A stretch of 64,000 nt of DNA. Source: Ascidia mentula (lineage: Eukaryota; Chordata; Ascidiacea; Phlebobranchia; Ascidiidae). The notes below the pieces were generated by a model. It saw nothing but the letters and a program-made list of their open reading frames with translations. It had not been told where the DNA came from and searched no databases. Position numbers and translations under genes: made by a program. Positions 50,706-63,762 of this stretch are shown one piece after another; the stretch's first letter is position 1, and every line of letters begins with the position of its first letter. The stretch covers positions 3,844,001-3,908,000 of the forward strand of contig OX387198.1 in NCBI GenBank assembly GCA_947561715.1. Reading direction: 5' to 3'.

Positions 50706-53700
50706 CTTTTACAGCAAAGCTACTTTTCACTTACTATACAATACCGGACAAAATGTTTCCGTAAACCTACAAAGTAAAAGTCGAGATACAATTTTAGTTA
50801 TCCTCTTACCTACATGAATAATTTCTCTCTTCTAATTATTAAGTACCATATTATTCTTACAAAATGCCAATAGCAGGACACAAGGCAGGCAACTTCAACT
50901 TGAATCCTTTATACATCAGCAGTTTACGTGGCAACCGATAGAAGTATAATGCCAGACACAGCACTTGAAAAAGTGAACTATGGTCAGAGAGGAAATGACC
51001 GTGCCCATCAGGCTCGCGAAACAACGATAACACATTCATCGAAGGCAAAATAACTCGCGTTGACACGGTCAGACTTGGGCCAACGCCAGCATAGATATAC
51101 TTTAAATTACATTCAACACAAAGACAAACTGGGTGTCAGTAGCATGACCTTTATTCACTGTTAGTTTGGTAAGTTACGAATTCGTTGCACCATTCGATCA
51201 GAGTTCACTTTTTACGTCGTGATGAGTGCATTATGGTTGCATGCACCACCGGCCACAGATAGATGGCTTACTGACCTGATATTTAATCAAAAGATAAGAC
51301 AGAAATACAAAGACCTAAAATATATAAATTAGCTGTTTCGACTTCATAGCCCAGAGAAGACATTACGCTGGAGATCTGTTTTGTGGTGAGATTCACATAT
51401 TTTCCATGCGAGTTCTACAGTCTATTGTCACTGAACAATCCGATTTAAAGACGCGTGCTTTTAACTCTTTAACTTGCAACATTATTTTTGTAATAATTAA
51501 TAGGGCTATGTAAATGGCATATTATCAGCCACGAAAATATAGTGCCCAAAGTGAAACATTAGCATGTGATCTAAACAAGCTTGCAAACAAACGGAGCAAC
51601 CGGCTCGCGGAGGTTCGCCGGATGCCCTTATTGCAGAAGCGGCAAACACCGCTTGCGGGCCATGCAACGCGGACCTTCTTAGCCATAACTGCTTTTTTTG
51701 CCCAAATTGACAAAGCTTCTGAAATGAATTCAATTTCGGCATTAAAGTGCCGCGTGTTTATTTTTCGGTCGTGGCCGATGGTAACCCAAATGATAAATGT
51801 AGCGGCGCCGATTTTTTATTTTGCGAAAAACGTATTATTTTGTCTCTTTTAAAAATTAACTCTTCCATACCTCTTGCTTTAGAATGTATAAAAACATTGT
51901 TGATTGACAAATTTCGCATTTTACGACGCGCTAACAGAGAGACGTTTCATAAACGACAAAATACTGTTACCAGGTAAAATAACCACGACGAACCTTTTGC
52001 TACTTCTTGCACTATAGCGTCTGTACTGTTTTGCAAAGTTTGCCAAAAACAACAATCAACCATGCGAGACAAATTACTGGGCGTAAAAATCGGAACGGTA
52101 AAAGTGACCAGATCTTATCTTCAACGCTATAACTGTGTAAGCGTGCAAAAGGCCTCCTAATTTTTCTAAACGAAGTCCGCCTTTCTGTTTCATAGGAATT
52201 GTATCAACGTAGCTTATGTGCAAAATCCATTTTATTAAATTTTTATTGTAGATATATTCAGTGGTGGGATTCAAATTTTTTTCAGTCGGTTCTATCACAA
52301 AAGTCATATTTTTCAGCGGGTTCTGTTACAAAAAGTCATATTGACAGTAACCAATAATGCTAACCGGTTCGATGATCTCATAAAATTTCGTGATACGGTT
52401 CTGGTGCGAACCGGCTGAATCCCATCGCTGGATATATTGCAATATCAAATAGGGAACATCATAGTCAAGTATTATCGATCCTATTTATGATATTCCTGTC
52501 AAAGGTTTATAAACATAGCTACACGAAGAGCTCTATTATCTTCGCTTTGGCGGTATGTATAGGTACCAATGATTTAGATATACGCTACAATATTCGCCAG
52601 TATTCAAAAAAATTAAAATTAAATTTCCAGCAAAAAATGGAGCTTCGTCACAAATATCATGATCGAAAACGTTTGTCTATAACCCTGCATCTCCAGCAAC
52701 CATTATCGGCAAAAGCGTGGGCTTTTGTACGGTAAAGTACGTAAAAATCACTTATATCCCAGAAATTATTACTCACTTCCAGATATGCAATCACACTTAA
52801 ATGCAGTTCCGTTTTGCGAGATTAATCCTTCAAGAGACCCGGCATTGGTTTGTGGACACATGAAGCCACCAAAAGTTAATCAATCTTACCATGTTTTGGA
52901 TTGTATCGTAGGCAAGATCGTTCATTTGATCACATCAAGCTGCACTGACGAGACCTTACAGGTCGAAACCTGCATGCAGCTCATACAATTCATATTATTG
53001 GCTCCGTGCTTAATTTGTATGTCTGTAGTGTTTTTAAATTGGCCATACTGCTACAGCTTTTCTATGGGAACATGCTCAGCCGTCCGTTACAATCCCAACA
53101 ATTCGGCAGAACTTTGATACTCGGGGTCATAGGCCAGTTAAAATTTGAAACCATTTCCCCAACACAACTCTTGTAGGGTTAAAAGTTTATTTACAATAAT
53201 TGTGACGCGACAATTGCTTTCCGTGTAAAGTGAATTGAAAGTAAACACAGGCCGTAATTTTAACATGCAATATATGGGGACTCGACGGTTTGCGTTTCAT
53301 ACTTGCACCTCTATATGAGTGCGTTTCGTTCGTACCTCAACTTTAAACACGCCACAACTTCAAATCACACACAACTTAGAAACATTCTCAATCGATTGTA
53401 AAATTACACCTGAATGCTCATTGGTTGGCTCGAAATTAAGCAATCCAAGACACTAACAATATTATTTATATGTAGTTACGTTTGTATATGGGTCAATTAA
53501 GACTTTAAGATATGCTCCATCGGAAAGGCAATTAAAAACATGCAAAAATAATCCACATTAAGTTGGATCAACAGGTAATTTAGCAGGAACGCCCATGCAA
53601 TGGTGAAATTCGACGATACCCCTGGGTGTGAAATAAAATGTAACGATAAAACGCTTGCTATTGATAAATGTTGACAAGATATTGAAGCTAAGTCACAACA

Positions 53701-54124
53701 AATTTCCCATTCCACCCACAAAGAAATTAGGATTTTTCAATAAAAAAAAACAGGCACCAAGCTTGGAGACATTTACAAAACAAACAAAACATTTATGTAA
53801 AATGCATTGCAATAATCATACACTTTTCAATGAAATACATGAGTTTTTTTAATGAAAAAAATGAATTTCTTTTTTTACAACAGTATGGCAATTATATCAT
53901 GCATTGGTCGTTTTTTTAGGTGATGAAATGAAATTTTATGAAACTGCCCCACAACTGAAAAAGGCACTCCACAAACACAGAGTAAGATGTACTGCACAAC
54001 CCACTTATTAGCACTACTTGGGTCAAGTGCATATTCACAAAAGGTTATTGTTATTATCTGAGGTTGGACGTTAATGACACATGTTATGGTATTTGCATGT
54101 CATAAGAAATGCCAGATGAAACAT
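50706..54124. other. Intergenic between SLC13-G and flotillin, with one MITE and an unexplained ORF
   Basis: Holds the G promoter and the flotillin 3' UTR, plus the hAT-like element at 52259-52430. A 130-codon plus-strand frame runs from 52725 to 53117 with several Cys and a hydrophobic stretch near its end (LLAPCLICMSVVFLNWPY). It matches no family I recognise and has no clear splice or promoter support, so it is noted here and not called a gene. Confidence 0.45.
52259..52430. mobile_element. hAT-like MITE with perfect 8-bp target duplication
   Basis: A 172-bp element flanked on both sides by GATATATT (52251-52258 and 52431-52438). It begins CAGTGGTGGGATTCAAA and ends GCTGAATCCCATCGCTG, imperfect inverted termini of hAT type. 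It has no coding capacity. The perfect 8-bp flanks suggest the insertion is fairly recent. Confidence 0.85.
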
Positions 54125-56988
54125 CTAGCGTCCCTTATGCTTCATAGCCTTGGAGATATCTACACCAGTAAGCTTGGTGACCATTTCTGGCAGCTTGCCG
54201 ACCACATCCAAGACTTCCCCAGTAAGCTTGGCAGCACCGACATCACCCTTTCCTGATGACACCATTGTGACTTTCCTAGCCGAAGACAAAGGCCCAGCAA
54301 CCTCAGCAGCAATTTTGGGTAATGTGGAGAGCACCATGTCCACCATGGCAGCTTCTTGGTAATCCTTCCAAGCATCAGCCTTCTTTACCATCTGCTCTGC
54401 TTCTGCTGTTGCTTTTGCTTCTATGGCAAAGGCCTGGGCCTCACCTTTAACACGAATGGCCTCAGATTCTGCCTCAGCCTCCAAAATAACCTTGTTTCGT
54501 TCAGCAGCAGCGATGGTCTCCAGACTGGAACAACACAAGTTTTGGTTAGTTTGAATTGAACAACAATAGATTACCAACTTATTTAAGAAAGGTCCAACAC
54601 GACAAAAAATATGAATATGCATTGGTGCCTGGGTTAATATTTCTGAGACAATGTGCAACATAGACATAAAATTTATCATGAAAAACATGTGATGACTTCA
54701 TCCCTTACAAAGTAGCAGTACGAGACCCAAATCAATGCACCAGTTAATATTAAAACCATATAGGTTTTTTACCGATATTTCTCAGCCTCTGCTGGTTTCT
54801 TAACTTGCGCCTCCAATTCTTTTTCTCGACGAAGAATTTCCTGGTCTTGAACCTGAATTTGCTTTGACCTCTCCTCAACGCGAATCTGCATTTCCGCATC
54901 CTTAATGGCCTGTTTTGACACAGCAGCTTGTAGTTCATATGCAAGTTCAGATTCTGCTTTTCTTGTCTCAACCTATGTAGAAATAAACATTTTTATGTAC
55001 TTTTGTCATATTATTTCATATTAAAATTTATCTAAATTTATATTATTGGCTCCATGCTTATTTTTGTACACTGCTGATTTTCAAACAAAAAGCAAATACA
55101 ATCTTTAAAATTTGTTGAAAGATAAAGTATCTCTGGTGTCAAAAAACTATATATATTATAACTTTATTAAGTTTATTATACTTCGGAAAATTAACTTAAC
55201 CTAGGCTTTTATTGTAAAACTGCAAGTACCAATAAATAAAATAAAGTTAATAGCATGACATGAGGATCTTGTATATACAGAATGAAAGCGTGAAACTGTC
55301 ATGAGGAAAGCAGCACAGGAAAGTACCACTATTTACATAAGAACACATTGTCGCTAAGTCTGTTATGATTCAAACCCACAGACATGACAGAAAAGAAGAT
55401 TTATGTTTTTTACAGAAAGGCATAACACCGAAGCAGGAAATAAGGGAGCACTGAACAAAACCTATACTAATATATATTTAAACATTACACAAAACAAACC
55501 ATATGGTGAAACAGGATGCGTTTTTGAATAACTTCCCGTTACCAGTGGGTTTTATGAGGAAAGCCTAACAATGAAATTTACAAATATTTTTCAAAAATAA
55601 AAAGGTTTTTTTATTGGTACAGACAAAGAAGTGTAGCTTTTTAGTGTCTGTTGGTTTTATTATTTATTTTTGCCCAAACTGACGATGCTCAGATAAGCGA
55701 AATCGAACAACTGACAGAAATTAGAGGCTAATTACTTCAAAAGATACAGACAAAGAATATATAATATCCACAAAAAGGGTTTATTCAAGAACTCAGCATA
55801 ATCTTTGTAACCATTTTAACAATAAGTAACTGTCAATAAAGAATTATTTTTCTTCATCTTTTCTTTAATCACAAAATGAAACACAATTAATTTGAGGGTT
55901 CTGGGCAACTCATCAGAAGTGGTGCAAATAAAAAAAATGCTAAAAAACAACTTTTTTACTAACCTCAATATCATAAGCAGCTTTCTTCAATTCATAGTCT
56001 CGCTTTGCCTTGGCTATCTCAATGTCATTCTCAAATCTTACTTTCATTTTCTCTTGGTACGCAATCGACTCTTTGATACCGGCATCACGACGAGATTCTG
56101 CTTCTCCGATTTTGGCATCACGGTGGACTTGGGCTGTTCGGGTCTCACCGAGTGCTTTTAAATACCTTAAAAATATACCAAATTCGCATTTGTAAAAAAA
56201 AATATATAAAATAGAGCTAAAAGTTACTCCTTCCTGTGCTATATAAAGTGTTAATTTTCATATATACATTAGAAAAGGCTATCATTTAGTAAAAAAAATT
56301 GCAAACACTAAGTGAAATAACTTGTGTCCAACTATATAAAACCATGAAAAGCACATTGGAAAACCATTTAGTTGACAAAGCTAAAAATGCTAATTTAGAT
56401 TTACCCTTCGTTGTCAGTGACATCCTTCAGAGTGTATGAAACAACAGTAATCCCCATCTGAATTAAATCAGACGAAGCAACCTCAAACACTTGGTGAGCA
56501 AACTTCTTTCGATCTTGATAGATTTCCTCAACCGTCATGTTTCCCATGATGGCTCTCTGATGACCTGTGTGTCAACACAATGAAAATCATGCCATTTAAT
56601 AAGAGTCAACATACAAAAATTGGATAATTTGCATTTTTAACCAAGTACTATCAAACTGATAAGCATTACCTTCCAGAGTTTCCAAAGCAATTTGATGGAT
56701 TTGGTTTTCAGATTTGCCCAGGAATTGCATGCAAGCATTTGCCAGCATATCCTGGTTTTGGCCTTGAATTTTCACCTGAGCAACACCAATGCATGAAATC
56801 GGAACACCTTTGGAAGTGTTCACCTCGTTACTGTGAATTTGCAGGGTCATTGTGTTGAGTGAGATTCGTTGGAGTTGTTGAATGACAGGCCATACCCAGA
56901 CACGCCCACCCGGCACCATAAGGGGTCGACCATACCCACATCCAGCCACAACCATAGCCTCATTTGGGCCACAAGTCTCAAAACCCAT
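54125..56988 (-). CDS. FLOT1: Flotillin-1
   Basis: Five exons in phase give 426 aa, close to the usual flotillin-1 length: 56988-56670, 56564-56405, 56165-55964, 54972-54773, 54524-54125. The start [14 protein letters not shown] is diagnostic. An SPFH/PHB domain fills the first two exons and part of the third. The third to fifth exons encode the long Ala/Glu/Lys-rich coiled-coil stalk ([35 protein letters not shown]), and the C-terminus has [18 protein letters not shown]. Flotillins coat the inner face of plasma-membrane and endosomal microdomains as hetero-oligomers with flotillin-2. The position of the palmitoylated Cys34 of mammalian flotillin-1 is Val here (WPVIQQ), although Cys6 and Cys17 remain. 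The gene is divergent from alpha-SNAP. Confidence 0.95.
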
Positions 56989-58810
56989 GTTGTGTTATTT
57001 ATCTGTTTCTTTTACAACTTAGGTCTGCACTGTACATAAATATTGCATTTGCATCAAATTGCAAAAATATTCAAGTTTATCATTATTCAAATGTAGATAT
57101 AAACAAACAAATAAGAAAATATTTTTATTGTGCATGATGCCATGGCGGCTTTGGGCCAGTGGTGCACCACCATGATCTCTACGACAGCAATCTATTTCTA
57201 GATTACAAATAACTTGAAACCAGATGCATACATTTTGTACGACTTAGTTGCATTACTTCCTTAACAAACTAGCATCAGGTGTTGCTCTACTACGCCCTAC
57301 GAACAATATTTCCCAAAAACGAAACACTTTGGGCGCATCACGCATTCCTCAACATTTGGGCAATGGACGCCCACTAACGCTTGGCTGCACACTACTTATT
57401 TTTGAAATATTATGTTATTGCTCACAGGCAATGTTAACACCCTATATATTAACTAATTAACGCTGCAAAAAAGTTATAACACATCGAAGAAACGTTGTAT
57501 CTTGAACGAAAGGAGATCTGAACACAACAGCAACTTACAGGCGAAACGTGTTTATTTCACGTGATTTTTTTACAAATGGCGTAACTTGTCATGTGACTCG
57601 ATACAGATAACTACTGGTATTTTTCCTGACGCCTCCGAAGTTCTTTTTCCAGACATGTTTTTATAGTGATAGCATTCCTGTTTGTTTGAATCAATGAAAA
57701 AATAAAATTATTTTATTCTGCACATACGTGAAAAATAGGTCACTCCCTTCACGTTTCAGTAACCACACTGAACTGAACCTAATGTAATAGAGAACTAAGA
57801 ACCTCAATCAATGGTCTGCTTTTTCGTGTAATGTTGTGGCGCGTCAACCTTTTAGCTTTGTTGAAGGAGCTCATGTATGACTAATTGCAAGATTAAAAAC
57901 GACTTTTATTGCATTTGTTTCAAATACCTACGTCACAAAATAATTATTTGTGACATCTCAAATTTAATTTATGATTGTTTATTGTAGCAGGTGTGTTGTG
58001 TGTACTTATAATATAACATGCAGCCTACAGCAAATATAGCTTGTCAGTTTTAACTTCAAATGCGCTGATTTGGTTTTAAATGGTTTGGTTTTTTTTTATA
58101 AATTTACAGCGTATAGTTTGCTAGTCTCAATTTGTCTTAACTTTAAGTGCACTGATTTAGTTTTAACTAGTGATGCACCGAAACAGCCATTTTTTTATTC
58201 GGCCGAAACAGAATATTCGGCAAAAGTTGCAGAATGAATTCGGCCTATTAAACCGAAACTAATTTTGGTATCCATCTCCCTAAAATCGCAATAAATTTAA
58301 AGAAAACATGTGCTGGAATGGATCTGATCCTATAATACAGCCTTTTATTGGCACTTCAAGAATGCTGTACCAACTGCTTAAAGTTGATTTCAATGACAAT
58401 TAACAAATAAAACACACTAGTACTGTTTGAACAATTATTCTAAACTTTTTGTCAGTGTTGCATGCAGTAAAAAAAAAGTTTGCGTGCAGTAAAAAAAGTT
58501 TCAGTTTCGGCTGAATAGTTTGGCAAAATTCGGGCAAAACTGAATGATGATAAAAACCTTGTTTTTTTATATTTTTTTTTCGGCAAACCGAACTTTCTGT
58601 GCATCTCTAGTTTTTACTGGTTTATTTATTGTTATGTTGAAAAAGTATTTATTTCTCATTCAAAACACCAAAAAATATGTGATAGTAATGCTCCTCATTA
58701 AGGTGCAATATATCTAAATCTGGCATGTTGCAATTATTTGTACTTATAACAGCATAACTATTTCTTGTTTAGAAATTTTTATACTTCTACTGTACCGCAA
58801 AAGTTAAAAA
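56989..58810. promoter_or_regulatory. Shared upstream region of flotillin-1 and alpha-SNAP, with a MITE
   Basis: This 1.8-kb stretch separates two divergent start codons, so both promoters or 5' UTR exons should lie here (inferred from layout). A hAT-like MITE occupies 58168-58609. No confident core promoter motif or coding segment was seen. Confidence 0.4.
58168..58609. mobile_element. hAT-like MITE, about 440 bp
   Basis: Flanked by near-identical 8-bp duplications GTTTTAAC (58160-58167) and GTTTTTAC (58610-58617). It begins TAGTGATGCACCGAAA and ends TTTCTGTGCATCTCTA, which are inverted with two mismatches. Subterminal ATTCGG and CCGAAA motifs repeat on both sides. It has no transposase and lies upstream of alpha-SNAP. 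Confidence 0.8.
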
Positions 58811-61214
58811 ATGGATCCTAAGGAAAAGGAGGCAATGGACATGATTGCAGAGGGTGATAAAATGGTGAGGTCAAGTCGGGGATTTTTCAGTTCCTTTTTT
58901 GGTGGATCAACTAAACTCGAAGATGCCTGTGGGAAATATATCAGGGCTGGAAATTTACTGAAGGTAAAACTGTTTACCCTGTTGGAAAATGCAATTTTAT
59001 GTGAATGATGGATGCATATTTTTCCATGTATACAATTGTTTTAACTTGTAATGTGCATATGTTAGACAGATTCCCAAAGGTGTTTATAAAAAATTAACAC
59101 ACCAATGTATTAGTCTGATTTGTTTATTTTATTGCTGATACTAGTACTGTCGTGTCCGTTGTTTTGGATTTGTTCTGAAGTATTAGAATTAAGTCTCAAA
59201 ATTATAGGATTTAGCATTGCAGTCGAATAGCTTTAGTTCATTATGTATTCACTCTGCATGAATATTTCATGAAGAGTCTGATTTTTAGTTCGGTTTGCAA
59301 AGATGTTGATCCATACATTGGTAATGATGAAACAGGACATGCATGTTTCTCTCGCCAGTTCATTTTACCATCTGTGTTTGGTTTTTAGTTGAATATAATT
59401 ACGAAAAAATAGACAAAAACAATGCAAGCTGTTGTAGATGTCGAAGAAATGGAGCGCAGCGGGCGGGGCTTTCTGCAAGTCTGCTGACCTCCAAATTACC
59501 CTTCAAAACAAACATGAAGCTGGGACAAACCTTGTTGATGCTGCTGGTTGCTATAAGAAGTCTGAGGCACAACAGGCAATTAAATGCTTCAGTCGGGTAT
59601 GTTGTTAATAGTAATGTACCAGCAAAGTATAAATTGCAACAAACAAAACATATTAGGCAAAAGTATTTTGTTGTATATACATCTTTAATTAAAAAGGTTT
59701 TCTACAAATTTAAGCGTTCACAAAAGAAATGTTTAACAATAAATTTAAATATTGAGAGTGCAATGAAATGTTTTATATACAGCTCTTGCTATTACTCCAT
59801 AAAATTAAATAAAATGTTCCAAGTTTCAACAGTTCATGTGTTTGTTGGTGGTCACAATCCATTTCTGTTTTTAGTGCATTTTTTGCTTAATTTTTGACAA
59901 TTATAGATGTTTGTGTAGGCAATTGACATTTTTACGGACATGGGGCGCTTCACCATGGCCGCCAAACACCACATGAACATTGCAGAAATGTATGAATCTG
60001 AAGCAATGGACATTGAACAAGCAATTTCGCATTATGAGAAGGTAAAACATTTACCAAGAATGAAAAATAAATTAACTTTTTAGGCAGTTAGCATTACAAG
60101 GCTATACAGATCATTCAACAGCCTACCAAACACTACAGTCCAATTATTGATTGCCTATGTTTTACTGCATTAACTACTTGCTTTAAAAGGTCCAAATGAG
60201 GACTGTTTTAGATTTGGCTTTTAATTACATGAAAATATTTTATATATGAACAAATGTTAAAATATGTCCATTTATTAAAATTTATGTTCGAGTTAGGTAA
60301 TTTGCTGTTAAATTTCGTTCCAAGGAAGAAATTACTTTTCCATTTTTTGCCTATTTTGTAACTTGAGGATCATAGCTGTAAGTTGTACTTTGTCTGGGTT
60401 GTTGCGACATTAAATTAATCGAACATTCTATAAATCAACAAAAACAGTTAACTTACACAAAATTAAACCGCTCTACACATAAACACAATTTTCTACCTCT
60501 AGGCTGCTGATTATTATGATGGAGAGGATTCGAAAAGTAGTGCCAACAAATGCTGGTTGAAAGTGGCTTCATATGCTGCCCAACTTGAACAATACACCAA
60601 GGCTATTGAACTCTTTGAAAGAGTGGCAATGGCATCCCTAGAAAGCCCCCTCCTGAAATACTCAGTCAAGGAATACTTGTTCAAGGCCACCCTATGCCAG
60701 TTTTGTTTGGGAAGCAGTGGTGTGGATGCACGGTACAATTTTTTTTATCCGAAATGTTTGGTTTTACTGCTAAATTAAAGTTGTTATGTTTAAGGTATGT
60801 AGAAAATATAGCTGTAAAGCAGAGACAAAAGTTGTTCCAAGTATTTTTGTAACTGTACTGTGGTTTGACTGATCCACTACTGTTTAATTCTTTTCATTTC
60901 TGTAACTACTGCATTCAATGGGTATACAGCATATAAAAGCTGCTAAAAGCTTACTTTGATACTATTGTGCTGTAACATTCCACAGCCAAGCTCTGGAGAA
61001 ATATCAAGAGTGGATGCCCGCGTTTGAAGACAGTCGGGAGTTCAAGCTGGTCAGTAAGTTAATAGAAGCCCATGAAAAGAACTCGGCAGATACTTTTGCT
61101 GAAGTGATAGCAGAGTACGACAAAATCACCAGGATCGATGAGTGGCTGACAACTATTCTTCTTCGCATTAAGAAATCCATTAGTGGCTGCGCAGATGATA
61201 TTGACACAACATAA
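58811..61214 (+). CDS. NAPA: Alpha-SNAP (NSF attachment protein)
   Basis: Five exons in phase give 297 aa, the normal length for alpha-SNAP: 58811-58963, 59438-59596, 59919-60041, 60503-60732, 60986-61214. It begins [15 protein letters not shown] and has the membrane-attachment loop GFFSSFFGG. It then shows TPR-like helical hairpins ([55 protein letters not shown]) and a C-terminal LLRIKKSI segment with an acidic Asp-Asp tail. The protein bridges the ATPase NSF to SNARE bundles so that SNAREs are recycled after membrane fusion. The first intron holds no coding sequence. Alpha is preferred over beta or gamma from overall resemblance; invertebrates usually have one alpha/beta-type gene. Confidence 0.95.
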
Positions 61215-61412
61215 TCACTCGATTTTGCCAGTTCAATTATTTTAACTATGGAATCGGCACTGAAGGCCAGGGCTGCAAAAAAGAGTAATTTATTGTTTTT
61301 CTTTTGATTTTAGTTGTTCTTATACCTTCGCTTCGCCATAAAACATGTGTCCCACTATTTGTCATTTAAGCCTATTGTGCTCTGAAATTGACAAAAAAAA
61401 TTGCATAATTGT

Positions 61413-61418
61413 AATAAA
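61413..61418 (+). terminator. Candidate poly(A) signal of alpha-SNAP
   Basis: AATAAA about 200 bp after the stop codon, in an AT-rich 3' region. It is a motif match only. Confidence 0.5.
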
Positions 61419-62539
61419 AAATGGGATGTTAAAAGGTTTGTTAAAAGATGCAAGTCGTCAAGCTATTTTATTCTGGGCACTACACAATTAAGGCATGTTT
61501 CTAATATTATTGCAAGTTGAAAACACAGGTATTTTAATTATTCTCTGTGTATGTTGTTGCATTTCAAGCTAAAAATTGTCAGGCATATATCCGTTTATTG
61601 TGACATATATTTATGTGATTGCTGTGTTACATTCTTGGGGTGACAAGCGTTTGTTTGCTACACTACAAATAATCTGATATTTTGTGGTTGTCAGACACCC
61701 ACTGAAAACTAAACAAATATTGGGCAGTCAGTGCATAACATGCACTTCCAAGTGAAATAACCACTACCATCATTTTTGTTGTAACAGAGTTTCTGACCAC
61801 ATGCTGCATTCCATTGCATGTAAGATCTTTTCGGTGATTTAGTCGTGCAATGTTGTGCATGTTAATAAAAACTAAACTTTTTATGGGTTTGTTGTTGCAC
61901 TAAAATATAGAATAAGTCAGGTGCAAAATCATGCAAAGGGAAATAAAACCTGTTTCGTGGTTCTTTTTTAAGTTATTTTATTTGAGCACCTACTAAATTC
62001 AACACAATTGACAGTCGCAGTGCTAACTTTAAAGTCCAATATTATCTTCTTATGCCTCTAGTGTCGCCTTGTGGTCATTTTGTTGCAATTAATCAGCAAA
62101 ATATAAAATGCGTCACGTAATTGCAAAAAAGAATTTCAGAGCTGTCGAAACTGCCAGAAAGCAATACATTTTTGTGTTTACTGCCGTTATTCTATCCGAA
62201 TGACTGCAGACGAATTACCGGACCCCAAAGTTAAATTTAATAAAACTCCAATTTCACTAAATCTGCTGAATCACAATTGCGAAAGAAAGAAATTGATGTG
62301 AAGCAATTGTCAGCAATCATTTTGATCTAATTATTATTGGATTGACTACATACTGTGACAGTATGTATTACTGTCGTTAGGTCAGCTGTGTTTTTTACAT
62401 GGGTCAGAAATATCGTTTATTGTTGAACAGTTGACATATTTGTTATTATGATAATGTTTTAACAGGTGTGTTTTACACAAGAAAAAGTAAGTACACTTAC
62501 TTGAAATTATCGATTTCAAGAGTTTTATCACAAACAAAC
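61419..62539. other. Intergenic between alpha-SNAP and the ILRUN-like gene
   Basis: No open frame or RNA gene was recognised; it is expected to hold the promoter and 5' UTR of the downstream gene. Confidence 0.4.
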
Positions 62540-63762
62540 ATGGATGACGTTGGAGGTGAAATGGATGTGGATCAGTGTCTTATTGGAAAGTTTAGTTCCA
62601 TGGGAACAACTGACAAAGATGTTTTGATTGCGGAGTTTAGGAAACTGCTGGGTTTCCAGCTAAATGCAGCTGGTTGTGAATTCTTTCTTGACATGACTAA
62701 CTGGTAAGAACTATAGTTGCATACTGTGTAGCAGATTAGGAAGTTTGTTATTTGCATCAATGTTCTTTTAGTGACTCTCAGTTGCATCACATATGTTTAT
62801 GCATTAGTTAATTGTTTTATATATATCTATAAGTAGTGATGTTCCCAGTTCCAAATTATCCGGCCTGCCTGGATCCGGATAGTTATCAATCAAATCCGGA
62901 CGGATAATTTGGATCCGGCAGTTTGTTAACACCGATTCGTGTATTTTATCGGTATGGCAAAAATGTATGATTGCCAAACAGAATGCTATGTTAAGGTTAG
63001 CTTATCATGAGTGGAACAAATAAATGCGGGCATGTATTAATAACACATCAAAACTTTAATAACAAACAACAGAAAAATTGGAAGTCGGCGAGTATCACAG
63101 ACTGGGTCCCAAACACGAGTAATTTGCGAAATGTTTGTCTGTTTTTAGGACAAAAATGCTTTCCCAACTATTTGGTAAAATTAAGTGTATTATCCGGCCG
63201 GGTTAGGGTATTAATAATTGGTCAATATCCGACCGGGTCCGGGTACCTGGATCCGGCACAAGACATCACTATCTACAAGTGATAAATACCCTGCACACAA
63301 CTTCTTGTTTCAGTTCAGACTCCATACCAAGAATTGCGTCGTTTTAACTGAAAAGAGCAGTTTACTGCACTAATATGGTTATTATCCAGATTGGAAAGTT
63401 CATAATTCCGATGGAGGATTTTTTTAGCTATTGTTGAATGCCTTGTAACCTTTATTTATATGTGTGATGTATTGGGTTTTTTTTCTGCTCATATTGCCTA
63501 AAAAAAATTTACTGTATCTGACATTTTGTCCAAGCTTGTGCCCTGCAGTAGCACTGCTGGGTCTATTTATATTCTTTTAAATGGATGTATGATCTATTTT
63601 GTTACAGGAACTTGCATGCTGCCATTGGAGCGTATTATGACTTCGAAACACCATTAGGAAAGCTTCCATCAATGGCATTTGTACGTGATGTCACCATCGG
63701 GGAGGGGGAGGCAATTCCACCAGACACTGAGTTTTTGAAAACTTGGAGACTCCAAAACAATG
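62540..63762 (+). CDS. ILRUN: ILRUN (C6orf106) orthologue, first two coding exons only
   Basis: Exons 62540-62703 and 63608-63762 join in phase 2 and splice out with phase 1, so the gene continues past the window. The start is MDDVGGEMDVDQC. The first exon encodes a UBA-like helical bundle with GTTDKDVLIAEFRKLLGFQL and FFLDMTNW; the second completes it with NLHAAIGAYYDFE. The second exon then enters the NBR1-like (FW) domain at FVRDVTIGEGEAIPPDT and ends inside TWRLQNNG. This order is that of ILRUN, an inhibitor of IRF3 and NF-kB dependent transcription in vertebrates. The upstream in-frame sequence lacks a better start. The intron holds a MITE at 62834-63271. Confidence 0.9.
62834..63271. 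mobile_element. hAT-like MITE in intron 1 of the ILRUN gene
   Basis: A 438-bp element flanked by TCTATAAG (62826-62833) and TCTACAAG (63272-63279), an 8-bp target duplication with one mismatch. The ends are TAGTGATGT and its complement ACATCACTA. Inside are many CCGGATCC/GGATCCGG subterminal motifs on both arms. It has no transposase. Confidence 0.8.

Noticed and set aside
53881..54124. Extra flotillin coding exon downstream
   Set aside because: The frame ends at a stop codon at 54125-54127 that gives the standard flotillin-1 length.
54356..54559. Plus-strand ORFs across the flotillin exons
   Set aside because: Antisense shadows of the Ala/Glu-rich coiled coil; no independent features.
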